A stretch of DNA of 64,000 nucleotides from CAWINH01 sp963837425 (GTDB lineage Bacteria > Chloroflexota > Limnocylindria > QHBO01): positions 248,001 to 312,000 of the forward strand of contig CAWINH010000006.1 in NCBI GenBank assembly GCA_963837425.1, in the 5' to 3' direction. This document shows, in pieces, positions 1 to 8,638 of this stretch. The first letter of the stretch is position 1, and every line of letters begins with the position of its first letter. The translations under genes were made by a program, and so were the position numbers. A model generated the notes under the pieces. It worked only from the letters and a program-made list of their open reading frames with translations. It was not told the origin of the DNA and made no database searches.

Positions 1-667
1 CGAACGGAAAGAGCCTGCCCAACGCGTTCCGTCCGCGGCGCGGCTGGGTGGGGATCTGGAGCCAGTCCGGAGCGGTCTCGCCCGGCAAGTAGCGTGAGTT
101 CATGTGCTTGGCCAGGTAATCGGTGAAGCCTCCGGCGCGCCAGGCGACGAGCCAGGAGTCGACCGGAGCGCGGACCGCCGGCGTGATCCGCACCTGGACG
201 CTCTCGTCGAACACCGACCCGAGGAGCCGTCGTCGCTCCTGGTAGGGAACGTCGTGGAGCGGCTGACGATCCACCTCCACGAGGTCGACCGCGATCAGCG
301 CGCGTCGCATCTCGTTCTCGATCGGATCCGGCAGCTCATCGGTCAGCCCCTCGTCAGCGATCGCGCTGGCGAGGTTTCGGGCGGGGCTGCCCTCACCGAC
401 GAACGGCATGCTGGTCCAGATGCCGTCGATGAGGGCATCCGTCACGCGCAGGGCCCGCTCCGCGACCTCGATGAGCTCGCCGTAGGCCTCGTCCGCCGGC
501 TCGCCGCCGTCATCGGTGATGCTCAGGCGGCCGTCCGCCACGCGCAGCATGAGGCGGTCGCCCCGCCAGCAGGGCTCGAAGAACCACTCCACCGAGTCGA
601 CGACCGCGCTCGTGCGGGTTGCCTGCTGGGGCAGGGGCGCGCGCCCGGGGTCCCCGGCTCCGCTCAT
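1..667 (-). CDS. ATP-dependent DNA ligase-like protein, catalytic lysine missing (3' end outside window)
   Basis: Partial gene: 222 codons are present and the C-terminus lies beyond the window. The protein follows the pattern of the ATP-dependent DNA ligase nucleotidyltransferase domain: motif-I region EPCWRGDR (residues 31-38), a segment ending in AVDLVEVDRQPLHDVPYQERRRLL (127-149, key residues D128, E143, R144, R145) and a motif IV/V region GGFTDYLAKHMNSRYLPGE followed by DWLQI. In active ligases motif I reads ExKxDGxR with lysine forming the AMP adduct; here that position is Cys33 and the Asp is Arg35. It therefore probably cannot self-adenylate by the usual route. The ATG lies 3 nt after the stop of the upstream helicase gene, so the two are likely co-transcribed. 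Function unknown. Confidence 0.72.
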   Translation of the reverse strand, partial: MSGAGDPGRAPLPQQATRTSAVVDSVEWFFEPCWRGDRLMLRVADGRLSITDDGGEPADEAYGELIEVAERALRVTDALIDGIWTSMPFVGEGSPARNLASAIADEGLTDELPDPIENEMRRALIAVDLVEVDRQPLHDVPYQERRRLLGSVFDESVQVRITPAVRAPVDSWLVAWRAGGFTDYLAKHMNSRYLPGETAPDWLQIPTQPRRGRNALGRLFPF

Positions 668-670
668 CGT

Positions 671-1954
671 CTAACCCGGCCCGTAGAGCTCGAGCTCGCC
701 GACCTCGACCTCGACGCCGACCTCGTTGCGGATCTGCTCCCAGGCATCGAGGTCCCATTCGCCGACGAAGGTGATGGCGGTCCCCTCTCGACCCGCGCGC
801 GCCGTTCGGCCGATGCGGTGCACGTAGGTGTCGGCGTCCTCGGGGAGGTCGTAGCTCAGCACGAACGGCAGGTCGGTGATGTCGAGTCCCCGGCTGGCGA
901 CGTTCGTCGCGACGAGGAACTGGATCTTCCCCGAGCGGAAGTCGGCAAGGGTGCGGGTCCGATCCCGCTGGCTCATACCACCATGGAGGGCGGATACGTT
1001 CTGGCCGCGCCGCTTCAGGGTCGTCGCCAGCCGATCTACCCCGATCTGGGTGTGGCGGAAGACGAGCAGGCGATCGATCGTGAACCGCCCTGCCAGCTCG
1101 AGGAGGGCCCGCACCTTGTCCTGCTCGGCGACGAAGTAGACGAGCTGCCTTACCGTCTCGACGGTCTTCATCTCCGGCCGGACCGCGATGTGCTCCGCGT
1201 TGCGATCCATGAAGCGATCGCAGATGCGGAGGATGGCGTACGGCATCGTCGCGCTGAACAGCGCCGTCTGCCGCTGGCGCGGACAGCGCGACAGGATCGT
1301 CTCGACGTCGACGATGAAGCCCATGTCGAGCATGCGATCAGCCTCGTCGAGGATCACGGTGTGGACCCGGTCCAGGCGCAGCTCCCCGCGTCGGATGAGG
1401 TCGAGCACACGCCCGGGCGTGCCCACCACGACCGGCACCCCGCGCCGCAGGGCACTGATCTGCTTGTCCATGCTCGAGCCGCCGTAGATGGAGACGACAT
1501 CGACACCGCGGAAGACGCCAATGCGGCGCATCTCCTCGGTTACCTGCAGGCAGAGCTCGCGCGTGGGCGTCAGGACGAGGGCCTGGACGTGGCTCGCGGC
1601 GGGATCCACCTTCTCGACGATCGGGATGCCAAATGCGGCCGTCTTCCCCGTCCCGGTCTGCGCCTGCCCGATGAGGTCCTTCCCGGCGCGGAGCGGACCG
1701 ATGGCCCGCGCCTGCACCTCGGTCGGCGCGGTGAACCCCATCTTCTCGATCGCTCGCGCGATCGTGGGCGGCAGCTCGATCGCCCCGAAACGGTAGCTGC
1801 GCTGGGCGGCCAGGACGGCGGCGACGAGTGGCGAGGGTTCGGCATCCTCATCGGTGATGGGGGACGGCGCATCGGCGGAGACCGGCGCCTGACGGCTGCT
1901 CCGGGAAGGGCGGGCGCGTCGCCGACGCGACGCGGGAGATTCGGCTTCTGGCAA
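671..1954 (-). CDS. DEAD-box ATP-dependent RNA helicase
   Basis: 427-residue DEAD-box helicase with a basic, disordered N-terminus (residues 1-45, several RRR/RS runs) and a single two-RecA core. Visible motifs: Q-motif around GFTAPTEVQ (73-81), Walker A AQTGTGKT (98-105), PTREL (130-134), TPGR (179-182), DEAD (203-206), SAT (234-236), and C-terminal motifs RGLDI and HRIGRTARAG. Such proteins unwind short RNA duplexes in ribosome assembly or RNA decay; nothing here points to a specific partner. The start is TTG at 1954, chosen because GGAG lies 6 nt upstream and no ATG gives the full Q-motif region. It is followed closely by the ligase-like gene. Confidence 0.93.
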   Translation of the reverse strand: MPEAESPASRRRRARPSRSSRQAPVSADAPSPITDEDAEPSPLVAAVLAAQRSYRFGAIELPPTIARAIEKMGFTAPTEVQARAIGPLRAGKDLIGQAQTGTGKTAAFGIPIVEKVDPAASHVQALVLTPTRELCLQVTEEMRRIGVFRGVDVVSIYGGSSMDKQISALRRGVPVVVGTPGRVLDLIRRGELRLDRVHTVILDEADRMLDMGFIVDVETILSRCPRQRQTALFSATMPYAILRICDRFMDRNAEHIAVRPEMKTVETVRQLVYFVAEQDKVRALLELAGRFTIDRLLVFRHTQIGVDRLATTLKRRGQNVSALHGGMSQRDRTRTLADFRSGKIQFLVATNVASRGLDITDLPFVLSYDLPEDADTYVHRIGRTARAGREGTAITFVGEWDLDAWEQIRNEVGVEVEVGELELYGPG

Positions 1955-2080
1955 ATGGGACTCCAGTGGTCTTATGGCGGCGTCAGCGCCGTGGGGCCGC
2001 GCTCGCGCGAAACGGCAGGCTGCGCGTGGCGCCGCGCCGTTCGGAGCCTACCACGAGATCGGGCCTCAGGCGGGTGCGGC

Positions 2081-2929
2081 CTACTCCGAAGCCGCGAATG
2101 ACGCGGGCACCCGGCCCGCAGCCACGAGCCTGCTGACCAGGACGAGGACGAAGATGGCCGTCTCGACGAGGACGATCGTCGCGCCGCTCGCGGCATTCGT
2201 CCAGTAGCTCAGATAGAGCCCCACGACCGGTGCCGCGAGGCCAATCGAGACTGCCGCCAGCAGCAGGCGGCCGAACGTCCGGGTCAGGAGCTGTGCGGTC
2301 GCCGCGGGAGTGATGAGCATCGCGACGACGAGGATGATGCCGACCGCCTGGAGGCTCACGACGATCGTGATCGCAATGAGAGCCAGCAGCAGGTAGTCGA
2401 GGGCCGCCACCGGGAGGCCGGCCGCGCCCGCTCCGAGCGGATCGAAGGTCGCGTACAGCAGCTCCTTCCAGAGGAGGGTGACGACGGCCAGCACGGTGAC
2501 CGAGAGGGCAACGAGCGCAATGAGGTCGACCACCCCGATGCCGAGGACCTCCCCGAACAGGAAGCCGAACAGGTCGCCGACGTAGTTCGGGATGAGGCTG
2601 AAGAGGAAGATGCCGAACGCGAACATCCCGGCGAACAGGACGCCGATCACGGTGTCCCCGCGCAGGAGGCCGCGCCGCGTGACCCAGCCGATCGCGAGCG
2701 CCGTTGCGACCGCGGCCACCACGGCGCCCACGTAGAACGTCGCATTCAGCAGGTAGGCGGCCACGACGCCGGGGAATGCCGCGTGGCTCAACGCGTCCCC
2801 CATGAACGCGAGGCCGCGGAGGACCATGAAGGACCCGACCACCGCGCAGACCACGCCGACCATGGCCGACGCGACGAGGGCCCGCACGAAGAAGTCGTAG
2901 CCGAGCGGGGAGAGGACGACGTCGATCAT
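2081..2929 (-). CDS. Metal ABC transporter permease (ZnuB/MntB family)
   Basis: 282-residue, highly hydrophobic integral membrane protein of the ABC-3 family that forms the channel of high-affinity Zn/Mn/Fe importers. Typical features are an N-terminal segment with MVGVVCAVVGSFMVLRG and FMGDALSHAAFPGV (the coupling region of this family), and about eight predicted membrane segments. It is the last gene of the operon fur > binding protein > ATPase > permease; its start overlaps the end of the ATPase gene by 4 bp (ATGA type), which implies translational coupling. The transported metal cannot be fixed from sequence alone; zinc or manganese is most likely. Confidence 0.9.
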   Translation of the reverse strand: MIDVVLSPLGYDFFVRALVASAMVGVVCAVVGSFMVLRGLAFMGDALSHAAFPGVVAAYLLNATFYVGAVVAAVATALAIGWVTRRGLLRGDTVIGVLFAGMFAFGIFLFSLIPNYVGDLFGFLFGEVLGIGVVDLIALVALSVTVLAVVTLLWKELLYATFDPLGAGAAGLPVAALDYLLLALIAITIVVSLQAVGIILVVAMLITPAATAQLLTRTFGRLLLAAVSIGLAAPVVGLYLSYWTNAASGATIVLVETAIFVLVLVSRLVAAGRVPASFAASE

Positions 2930-3828
2930 CGGCTGTGCCCGTCGCTCTCTTCGTGGAAGTGCTGCTCGCGGCCGCTCGCCGCGTCGTGGTGGTGCGCGTC
3001 GTCGAGCACGACGGCCCGGTTGCCGAGGACCAGGAGGTGACCGCCGTACGTCTCCGCCAGGACCTCGGGGTCGAGCACAAGCTCGGAGGGCCCCATCGCG
3101 ATGAGGCGGCGGTTGAGCCCGAGGACCGTCGTGAAGTGCTCCGATGCGGCGGCGAGATCGTGCGTCGTGGCGATCACCGTGCGCCCGACGGCGGTCTCCG
3201 CGGTGAGCAGTGCCATGAGGTCCTCCTGGGTGGTGATGTCCACGCCGGTCACCGGCTCATCGAGGAGGTAGAGATCCGGCTGGGCGGCGATCGCCCGCGC
3301 CAGGAACGCACGACGCCGCTGACCGCCCGACAGGGCGCCGATCTGCGAGCCGCGGCGTTCGATCATGCCCACCCGCTCGAGCGCCAGGGCCACCGCGTCG
3401 GCATCGACCGCCCCGGGCCGGCGCCACAGCCCGAGTCCGGCGTAGCGTCCCATCATCGCGACGTCCCAGACGCTGACCGGGAACGACCAGTCGACGAGCT
3501 CCGCCTGTGGAACGTAGGCGATGCGGTGCGCCTCCTTCCCGGCGGGGGCCCCGAGCACCTCGACGACGCCGCTCCACGGCTGGAGGAGCCCGGCAATGAG
3601 CTTGAGCAGCGTTGTCTTCCCGCCGCCGTTCGGCCCGAAGATCGCGACGAGCGACCCGCGGTCGATCTGCAGCGAGATGTCCGCCAACGCCTTGCGGTGC
3701 TCGTAGCCGACCGTCACCCCCGCCAGGCGCACGGCGGCCGGCGCTGTCGCGTGCCCGGATTCGTGGTGACCGGGCCCGTGGTCGTGGCCGGCATGGTGTT
3801 CGTGGCCGGCAGCCTGCTCCTGGCTCAT
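2926..3828 (-). CDS. Metal ABC transporter ATP-binding protein, His-rich ends
   Basis: 300-residue ATPase subunit of a Zn/Mn-type ABC importer. Walker A is GPNGGGKT, the signature is LSGGQ, and Walker B ends LYLLDEP, followed by an H-loop in ATTHDLA. The N-terminus (residues 9-26) holds eight histidines in a Gly/His/Asp pattern, and the last ~25 residues hold six more, including HHH. These tails are probably cytosolic metal-buffering or sensing sequences, an inference from composition. The ATG at 3828 is 4 nt after the binding-protein stop; a longer upstream frame exists but reads through the binding-protein gene and is rejected. Confidence 0.92.
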   Translation of the reverse strand: MSQEQAAGHEHHAGHDHGPGHHESGHATAPAAVRLAGVTVGYEHRKALADISLQIDRGSLVAIFGPNGGGKTTLLKLIAGLLQPWSGVVEVLGAPAGKEAHRIAYVPQAELVDWSFPVSVWDVAMMGRYAGLGLWRRPGAVDADAVALALERVGMIERRGSQIGALSGGQRRRAFLARAIAAQPDLYLLDEPVTGVDITTQEDLMALLTAETAVGRTVIATTHDLAAASEHFTTVLGLNRRLIAMGPSELVLDPEVLAETYGGHLLVLGNRAVVLDDAHHHDAASGREQHFHEESDGHSR

Positions 3829-3832
3829 ATGC

Positions 3833-4756
3833 TCACCTGAGGGCCGCGACGAGCTGCTCGGTGTCCCAGCGGATGACCGCTTCGTAGCTCGTGATCGGAG
3901 GATCGCCAAGCGAATCGTCGTAGAGGTTGGATACGACGCGAGCGCCCGTCTCCGCCGCCAGCTGGTCCACGAGCTTGGCGGGGAACTGGCGCTCGCTGAA
4001 GATGACCTTGACGCCTGCCTCGCGGATCGCATTCACCAGCTGTGCCGTATAGCCCGCGCTCGGGTCCTGCCCCGGCGCCTCGACCGCCACGCCCACGATC
4101 GTGATCCCGTACTCCCTCGCATAGTAGGGAAACGCATCGTGGAAGGTCACGAGCTTGCGCTCGGCGTCGGGGATCTGCGCAACCTGATCACGGACCCAGG
4201 TGTCGAGGTCATCGAGCCGCGCGCGGTACGCAGCGGCCTGGCGCTGGTATGCCGATGCATGCTCCGGATCCACCTCCCCGAGCGCCTGCGATATGCGGTC
4301 GACGTAGAGCTCCGCGTATTTCGGATCCATGAAGAGATGCGGGTTCTGGGTGTCGGGCTGATCGCCGGGCAGGAGCGTCACGCCGGGCAGGTCCTGCGCC
4401 AACTTCACGAGCGGGGTCCCCTCTCGGCTGGCATTCGTGATGGTCTTCTCCAGCCAGTCGTCGAGGCCCAGCCCGTTCATGACCAGCAGCCGGGCTTCCG
4501 CCACGCTCCGAATGTTGGCGGGCGTGGGAGCGAAGGTGTGGACGTCGCCGTTGGCCGGGACCAGGCTCGTCACCTGAACGAGGTCCCCGCCCACCTGCCG
4601 CACGAGGTCGGCGAAGACGGTCGTCGTCGTCACCACCCGCACGCCGGCGGTCCCGCTTCCCGCGCTGCCCGATGGTCCGGCGCATGCCGCCGTCAGCGCC
4701 GCGACCCCGAGGATGAGACTCAGTATCGGCATGTGGCGACCGGGGGCGCGGATCAT
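3833..4756 (-). CDS. Metal ABC transporter substrate-binding lipoprotein (ZnuA/MntA/TroA family)
   Basis: Cluster A-I solute-binding protein, 307 residues. It begins with a signal peptide ending in a lipobox-like LTAACAG, so it should be a lipoprotein on the outer face of the membrane. Family metal-ligand regions are visible: a His in DVHTFAPTP, a His in NPHLFMDP, a His in TFHDAFPYY and an Asp in NLYDDSLGDP. The long loop between the first two ligands is not especially His-rich, unlike many zinc-specific members, so manganese is also possible. An internal ATG at 4732 is an alternative start and leaves a slightly shorter signal peptide. The gene lies 16 bp after fur. Confidence 0.9.
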   Translation of the reverse strand: MIRAPGRHMPILSLILGVAALTAACAGPSGSAGSGTAGVRVVTTTTVFADLVRQVGGDLVQVTSLVPANGDVHTFAPTPANIRSVAEARLLVMNGLGLDDWLEKTITNASREGTPLVKLAQDLPGVTLLPGDQPDTQNPHLFMDPKYAELYVDRISQALGEVDPEHASAYQRQAAAYRARLDDLDTWVRDQVAQIPDAERKLVTFHDAFPYYAREYGITIVGVAVEAPGQDPSAGYTAQLVNAIREAGVKVIFSERQFPAKLVDQLAAETGARVVSNLYDDSLGDPPITSYEAVIRWDTEQLVAALR

Positions 4757-4772
4757 CGGCTACTCGAGGACG

Positions 4773-5222
4773 TCAGCGGCCGCGGGCGGCCGGGGGAGCG
4801 GCCTGGCACCGCGCGCAGAGCCCGAACAGCTCGAGGCGGTGGGAGCCGATGCTGAACCCGGTGGCGGCCTCGATCCGCGCGAGCACCGGCGCGAGGCCAA
4901 CCTCGCCCACCTCCGCGGATCGCCCGCATCGCGAGCAGACGACGTGGTGGTGATGCGCGGCGGGAGCGCACGCGACGTAGGCGTGCTCGCCGGTCGGCAG
5001 GTCCATCCGCTCCACGAGACCCATCTCGGTTAGGAGGTCGAGCGAGCGGAAGACGGTGGCTCGCCCGACCGACCGCCGCCCAACACGGGAGGTTGCCAGC
5101 ACGTCTTCGGCGGTGAAGTGCCCGTCCCGGCGGCCGATCGCCTCGGCGACCGCACGCCGCGGCGCGGTCATCCGGACGCCGGCGCGATGGAGGGCGGTGA
5201 GGATGGCGTCGTTCGCAGGCAC
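4773..5222 (-). CDS. Fur-family metalloregulator (Zur/Mur-like)
   Basis: 149-residue Fur-family repressor. The N-terminal winged helix includes MTAPRRAVAEAI and the recognition region GRATVFRSLDLL; the C-terminal dimerisation domain holds the HHHH metal site followed by CSRCG and a second CARC pair for structural zinc. The start is GTG at 5222 because the frame before it encodes no Fur-like sequence and the length then fits the family. It is the first gene of the metal-import operon and a 7-1-7 dyad lies 20 bp upstream, so it probably represses itself and the transporter when metal is sufficient. Whether it senses Zn, Mn or Fe is unresolved. Confidence 0.9.
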   Translation of the reverse strand: MPANDAILTALHRAGVRMTAPRRAVAEAIGRRDGHFTAEDVLATSRVGRRSVGRATVFRSLDLLTEMGLVERMDLPTGEHAYVACAPAAHHHHVVCSRCGRSAEVGEVGLAPVLARIEAATGFSIGSHRLELFGLCARCQAAPPAARGR

Positions 5223-5241
5223 GCGTGGAGCGTACTTTACC

Positions 5242-5256
5242 TGAGACTGTGTCGCA
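5242..5256. promoter_or_regulatory. Candidate Fur-family operator
   Basis: The 15-mer TGAGACTGTGTCGCA is an imperfect 7-1-7 inverted repeat (5 of 7 arm positions match). This is the geometry of Fur/Zur/PerR boxes. It lies 20 bp before the GTG of the fur-like gene that heads the metal transporter operon, where a bound repressor would cover the promoter. Confidence 0.5.
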
Positions 5257-5280
5257 ACTGGGAGCCTCGGGCCGGAACCC

Positions 5281-6333
5281 TCAAGCCGATGAGATGGCCT
5301 GGCGCTGCAGATCGCTGCCGTCCCGCGATGCGACCCCCTCGCGCGGCGCGCGCCCGTAGCCGTTCGGGTGCGCGAGGCGCCAGGCCCACGCATCGGCCAG
5401 CATCTGCTCGAGCTTGCTGAACGCCGGCTGCCAGCCGAGCTCGCGGCGGGCGCGCCGGGAGCTGGCGACGAGCACCGGCGGATCACCCACCCGGCGCTTC
5501 ACGATCCGGGCGGGGATCGCGCGGCCGGTCACCTTGCGAGCGGCATCCACGACCTCGCGGACGCTGAAGCCGGCGGCCGACCCCAGGTTGTAGACCTCGA
5601 GGCTCGAATCCCCCTCACCGGTCGCCTCGAGGGCCAGCTGGTGAGCGGTCGCCAGGTCGCGGACGTGAATGAAGTCCCGGATGCAGGTCCCGTCCGGGGT
5701 CTTGTAGTCCTGACCGAAGATCTGCACGTGGGTCGCCTCGCCGGCCGCGACGCGGAGCACGAGCGGGATGAGGTGGGTCTCCGGATCGTGGTCCTCGCCG
5801 TTGCGTTCGGTGGCGCCCGCCACGTTGAAGTAGCGCAGGCTGATGGCCCGGAAGTCGTGGCTCGCGGCGAACCAGCGCATGGCGCCTTCGAACGCGAGCT
5901 TCGTTGCGCCGTATGGGTTGATGGGCTCGGTCCGATCGGCCTCCGCGATCGGCACCCGCTTCGGCTCGCCGTACACCGCGGCCGTGGACGAGAACACGAG
6001 CCGGCTCACCTCGGCGTCGCGCATCGCCTCCAGCAGGGCCACGCCTCCGGCCACGTTGTGTCGGTAGTAGAGGCCCGGGTCCGCGAGGCTCTCCGCCACC
6101 AGCGACTTCGCGGCGCAGTGCAGGACCGCTTCGATCCCCGCTTCGCGCATGAGCGCGGCGAGGCGGCCCCGATCCTGGATCGAGCCGCGAACAAGGCGTG
6201 CGGGCGCCACGACGGCAGGCGCGTGCCCGGTCGAGAGGTCGTCGTAGACGAGCACGTCGTGCTTCGCCGCGACGAGCGCCTCGACGGTGGTGGACCCCAC
6301 GAAGCCGGCGCCGCCGACGACCAGGACTCGCAC
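5281..6333 (-). CDS. galE: UDP-glucose 4-epimerase
   Basis: 350-residue extended short-chain dehydrogenase. The NAD-binding glycine motif GGAGFVGS is at residues 7-14, the catalytic SSTAAVYG and YGATK (YxxxK) follow at about 115-160, and the GalE-type substrate region includes RYFNVAGA and the DYKTPDGTCIRDFIHV segment. It interconverts UDP-glucose and UDP-galactose, supplying galactosyl units for envelope glycans. The C-terminal ~25 residues are a non-conserved extension. It stands 27 bp after the DeoC-like gene on the same strand; its promoter was not identified. Confidence 0.93.
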   Translation of the reverse strand: MRVLVVGGAGFVGSTTVEALVAAKHDVLVYDDLSTGHAPAVVAPARLVRGSIQDRGRLAALMREAGIEAVLHCAAKSLVAESLADPGLYYRHNVAGGVALLEAMRDAEVSRLVFSSTAAVYGEPKRVPIAEADRTEPINPYGATKLAFEGAMRWFAASHDFRAISLRYFNVAGATERNGEDHDPETHLIPLVLRVAAGEATHVQIFGQDYKTPDGTCIRDFIHVRDLATAHQLALEATGEGDSSLEVYNLGSAAGFSVREVVDAARKVTGRAIPARIVKRRVGDPPVLVASSRRARRELGWQPAFSKLEQMLADAWAWRLAHPNGYGRAPREGVASRDGSDLQRQAISSA

Positions 6334-6360
6334 TTCGTCAGCCCCCCCGCCCGTCGTGCG

Positions 6361-7113
6361 TCATCGTCCTCGTGCCCCGGCGGTCAGGTGATCCCCGCGA
6401 GCGGCGCCACCACGCGGCTGCGGCTCCTCCACGCCCTCGCTGAAGGCGGCGACGCCGGCGGCCGCCAGCTCGGCGCTGAACGGCGCCGAGATGCGGATTG
6501 CCCCCGCCGAGGCCGCGGCGCGCACGTCGGCGAGCGTCCGGAAGCGGCCGGCCGCCTTGACCTGCACGCGCGCGCCCACGCTGTCGCGGAGGAGCGACGC
6601 ACGCGCGACCGCCTTGCGGGCGGTCGTCTCACCGCCCGAGGTGACGACGTAGTCCGCGCCCGAGCGTTCGGCGAGACGGCAGGCGTGGCGAACGAGCTCG
6701 TCCGGGAGCGGCTCCGGCTCGATGACCACCCCGGCCACACCCAGCGCCGAATGGACCATGTCGACGACGGCCAGCATGTCGTTGTAGACGATCTCGTCCT
6801 CTCCAGAGACGAGCGCCCCGGCATTCAGGCAGAAGTCCACCTGGCTGGCGCCCTGTTCCAGCGCCTTGGACGCCTCGAAGGCCTTCACTGCCAGCAGCTG
6901 TCCACCGTGGGGGTGGGCGACGATCGTGCCAAGGCGGATGCGGGAGCGGCCGAGGCCGCGGCGGGCGGCCTTGATCAGCCAGGGGTTGACCGTCAGCGCC
7001 GCGAGATCGTGCTCGAGGGCCAACTTCACGGCGGCCTCGAGGTCAGCGAGCGATGCGGCGGGCTTGGTCAGTCGATGTTCGAGACGCGCAACTCGTCGCC
7101 CGATTGCGGTCAT
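6361..7113 (-). CDS. Deoxyribose-phosphate aldolase-like protein lacking the Schiff-base lysine
   Basis: About 250 residues with the TIM-barrel pattern of DeoC: the LEHRLTKP opening (usually DHTLLKP), LTVNPWLI, an Asp in QVDF, and QVKAAG with the second conserved lysine (K186). In active DeoC the Schiff-base lysine lies in ADFVKTSTGF; here the same segment reads ADYVVTSGGE, with Val157 at the lysine position. The aldolase reaction is therefore unlikely in its usual form. The ATG at 7113 fits the family length; a GTG at 7167 would add 18 residues. Lies between galE and the CCA-adding enzyme gene. Confidence 0.8.
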   Translation of the reverse strand: MTAIGRRVARLEHRLTKPAASLADLEAAVKLALEHDLAALTVNPWLIKAARRGLGRSRIRLGTIVAHPHGGQLLAVKAFEASKALEQGASQVDFCLNAGALVSGEDEIVYNDMLAVVDMVHSALGVAGVVIEPEPLPDELVRHACRLAERSGADYVVTSGGETTARKAVARASLLRDSVGARVQVKAAGRFRTLADVRAAASAGAIRISAPFSAELAAAGVAAFSEGVEEPQPRGGAARGDHLTAGARGR

Positions 7114-7183
7114 TGCGGGACGGGTCCTCCGCTCCTGGGCCAGGGTCGGAAACGGCGCGTGGGGCACGCACTCCGGACCGCCG

Positions 7184-7189
7184 ATTGTA
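7184..7189 (-). promoter_or_regulatory. Candidate -10 element of the DeoC-like gene
   Basis: TACAAT on the minus strand, 16 nt before a possible GTG start and about 70 nt before the preferred ATG of the DeoC-like gene. No convincing -35 hexamer lies at 16-18 bp. It sits in the short gap between two same-strand genes. Confidence 0.35.
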
Positions 7190-7197
7190 GCAGCGAC

Positions 7198-8628
7198 CTA
7201 CGGCTCCGCCCCCTCGGCAGGCCGGCCCCGGTGGTGCATTTGGGCACCGGCATCGGCGTCGACCCCCAATTCGGCCGCCCATCTGCGTGCCAGTCCAAGG
7301 AGCATGGGCGCCTCGTTTCGCGATGGGTCGTCGAGCACGGCTTCGAGCAGCCGATCGAGAAGCACGCCGATCGCCGGCCCCGGTTGCAGGCCGAGCTCGC
7401 GGCACAGGTCATCGCCGTTGACGGCCAGCTGGCGCGCCTCGAGCGGGGCGCCGGCGACCGCAGCCTCCGAGCGATGCCTGAGCTCATCCGTGCCCCCCGA
7501 GGCCGGCTCCGGCACGCCGGATGCCGCGTTGTCCGCCGCCCGCAGCGCGAAGAGGTCCCCCAGCAGGTCGGCCCCCACCCGCCGGACGAAGCGACGCACG
7601 GCCGCGTCGCTCCACTCCGGCCCGTAGGCGAACATGTGGTGGCGGATCAGGCGCACGACGCGCGCCGATCGTGCGCGCGGCGCATGGAGGCGACGAAGGA
7701 GCGCGTCCGCGAGATCGGCCCCGACCTCCTCGTGCCCGATGAAGTGGCCATCCGCCAGCGTCGTCGCCTTCCCGAGGTCGTGCAGCAGCCCGGCCGTCCG
7801 GAGCCACGGGTCGGTCGCCGGCAGCGCGTCCGCGGCACGCAGCGAGTGGTCGAGCGCATCGCCGGCCAGCGGCTTGGCCTGGGGGATGCCGCGGAGCGCA
7901 GCGAGCTCGGGAAGTATGACCTCGAGGAGGCCAAGCTCCTCGAGCAGGAGCAGCGCGGCGGAGGGGGCGGCCCGGTCGGAGCCCAGGATCCGGAGCAGCT
8001 CCTCGCGTACGCGCTCGCCGGAGAGCGACGCGGCCGCCGCCGCGTGACGGCGAATGGCTGCTTCGGTGGCCGGCTCGATGCGGAGCCCGAACCGGGCCGC
8101 GAATCTCGCGGCACGGACGAGGCGCAGGGCGTCCTCCGCGATCCGCTCGTCGGGGTCGCCGACCGCGCGCAGGACCCCCCGATCGAGGTCACCGGCCCCG
8201 TCGTAGGGGTCGACGAGGCGACCCGCCCCGGCGTCGCCGGCCGGCCGCCAGGCCATCGCGTTGATCGTGAAGTCGCGGCGCCCCAGGTCCTCGGCCAGCG
8301 AGCTCCCCCAGCGCACCGCCTCCGGCCGGCGCCGGTCCCGGTAGCGGCTCTCGATCCGGAACGTCGTCACCTCGACCCGGATGCCCTCGCCACCCTGGAC
8401 GGTCACCGTGCCGAACGGGTTCGTCCAAGTGGAGCCGGGGAACGCGGCCGCGACCTGCTCCGGCGGCGCGCTGGTCGCGACGTCCCAGTCGCCCGGCTCC
8501 TCGCCGAGCACGAGGTCCCGCACGCAGCCGCCGACGAGAACCGCATCGGCGTCGAGGCTCGTCAGGCGGGCGAGCACGGCGCCCACCTGCGGGGGGAGGG
8601 TCGCGCTCAGGACGGCGCCGTCGCGCAT
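7198..8628 (-). CDS. CCA tRNA nucleotidyltransferase / poly(A) polymerase family protein with HD domain
   Basis: 476-residue class II nucleotidyltransferase. The palm domain holds VGGCVRD (residues about 33-39) and the metal-binding GDWDVATSA; RRDFTINAMAW is the conserved motif after the palm. The RNA/fold domain contains LRLVRAARFAARFG, and a C-terminal HD domain contains LLHDLGKATTL. It adds or repairs the CCA end of tRNA, or adds A residues; the HD domain of this family can hydrolyse phosphoesters at the 3' end. The ATG at 8628 was chosen because the longer frame upstream overlaps the HNH gene. Starts 10 bp after the HNH gene stop. Confidence 0.9.
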   Translation of the reverse strand: MRDGAVLSATLPPQVGAVLARLTSLDADAVLVGGCVRDLVLGEEPGDWDVATSAPPEQVAAAFPGSTWTNPFGTVTVQGGEGIRVEVTTFRIESRYRDRRRPEAVRWGSSLAEDLGRRDFTINAMAWRPAGDAGAGRLVDPYDGAGDLDRGVLRAVGDPDERIAEDALRLVRAARFAARFGLRIEPATEAAIRRHAAAAASLSGERVREELLRILGSDRAAPSAALLLLEELGLLEVILPELAALRGIPQAKPLAGDALDHSLRAADALPATDPWLRTAGLLHDLGKATTLADGHFIGHEEVGADLADALLRRLHAPRARSARVVRLIRHHMFAYGPEWSDAAVRRFVRRVGADLLGDLFALRAADNAASGVPEPASGGTDELRHRSEAAVAGAPLEARQLAVNGDDLCRELGLQPGPAIGVLLDRLLEAVLDDPSRNEAPMLLGLARRWAAELGVDADAGAQMHHRGRPAEGAEP

Positions 8629-8638
8629 CGGCCCGGCC

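Noticed and set aside
104..2101. A 665-codon open frame on the plus strand
   Set aside because: It lies antisense to the ligase-like and helicase genes; composition is Arg/Asp/Leu-rich with no family motif, typical of the complement of G+C-rich genes.
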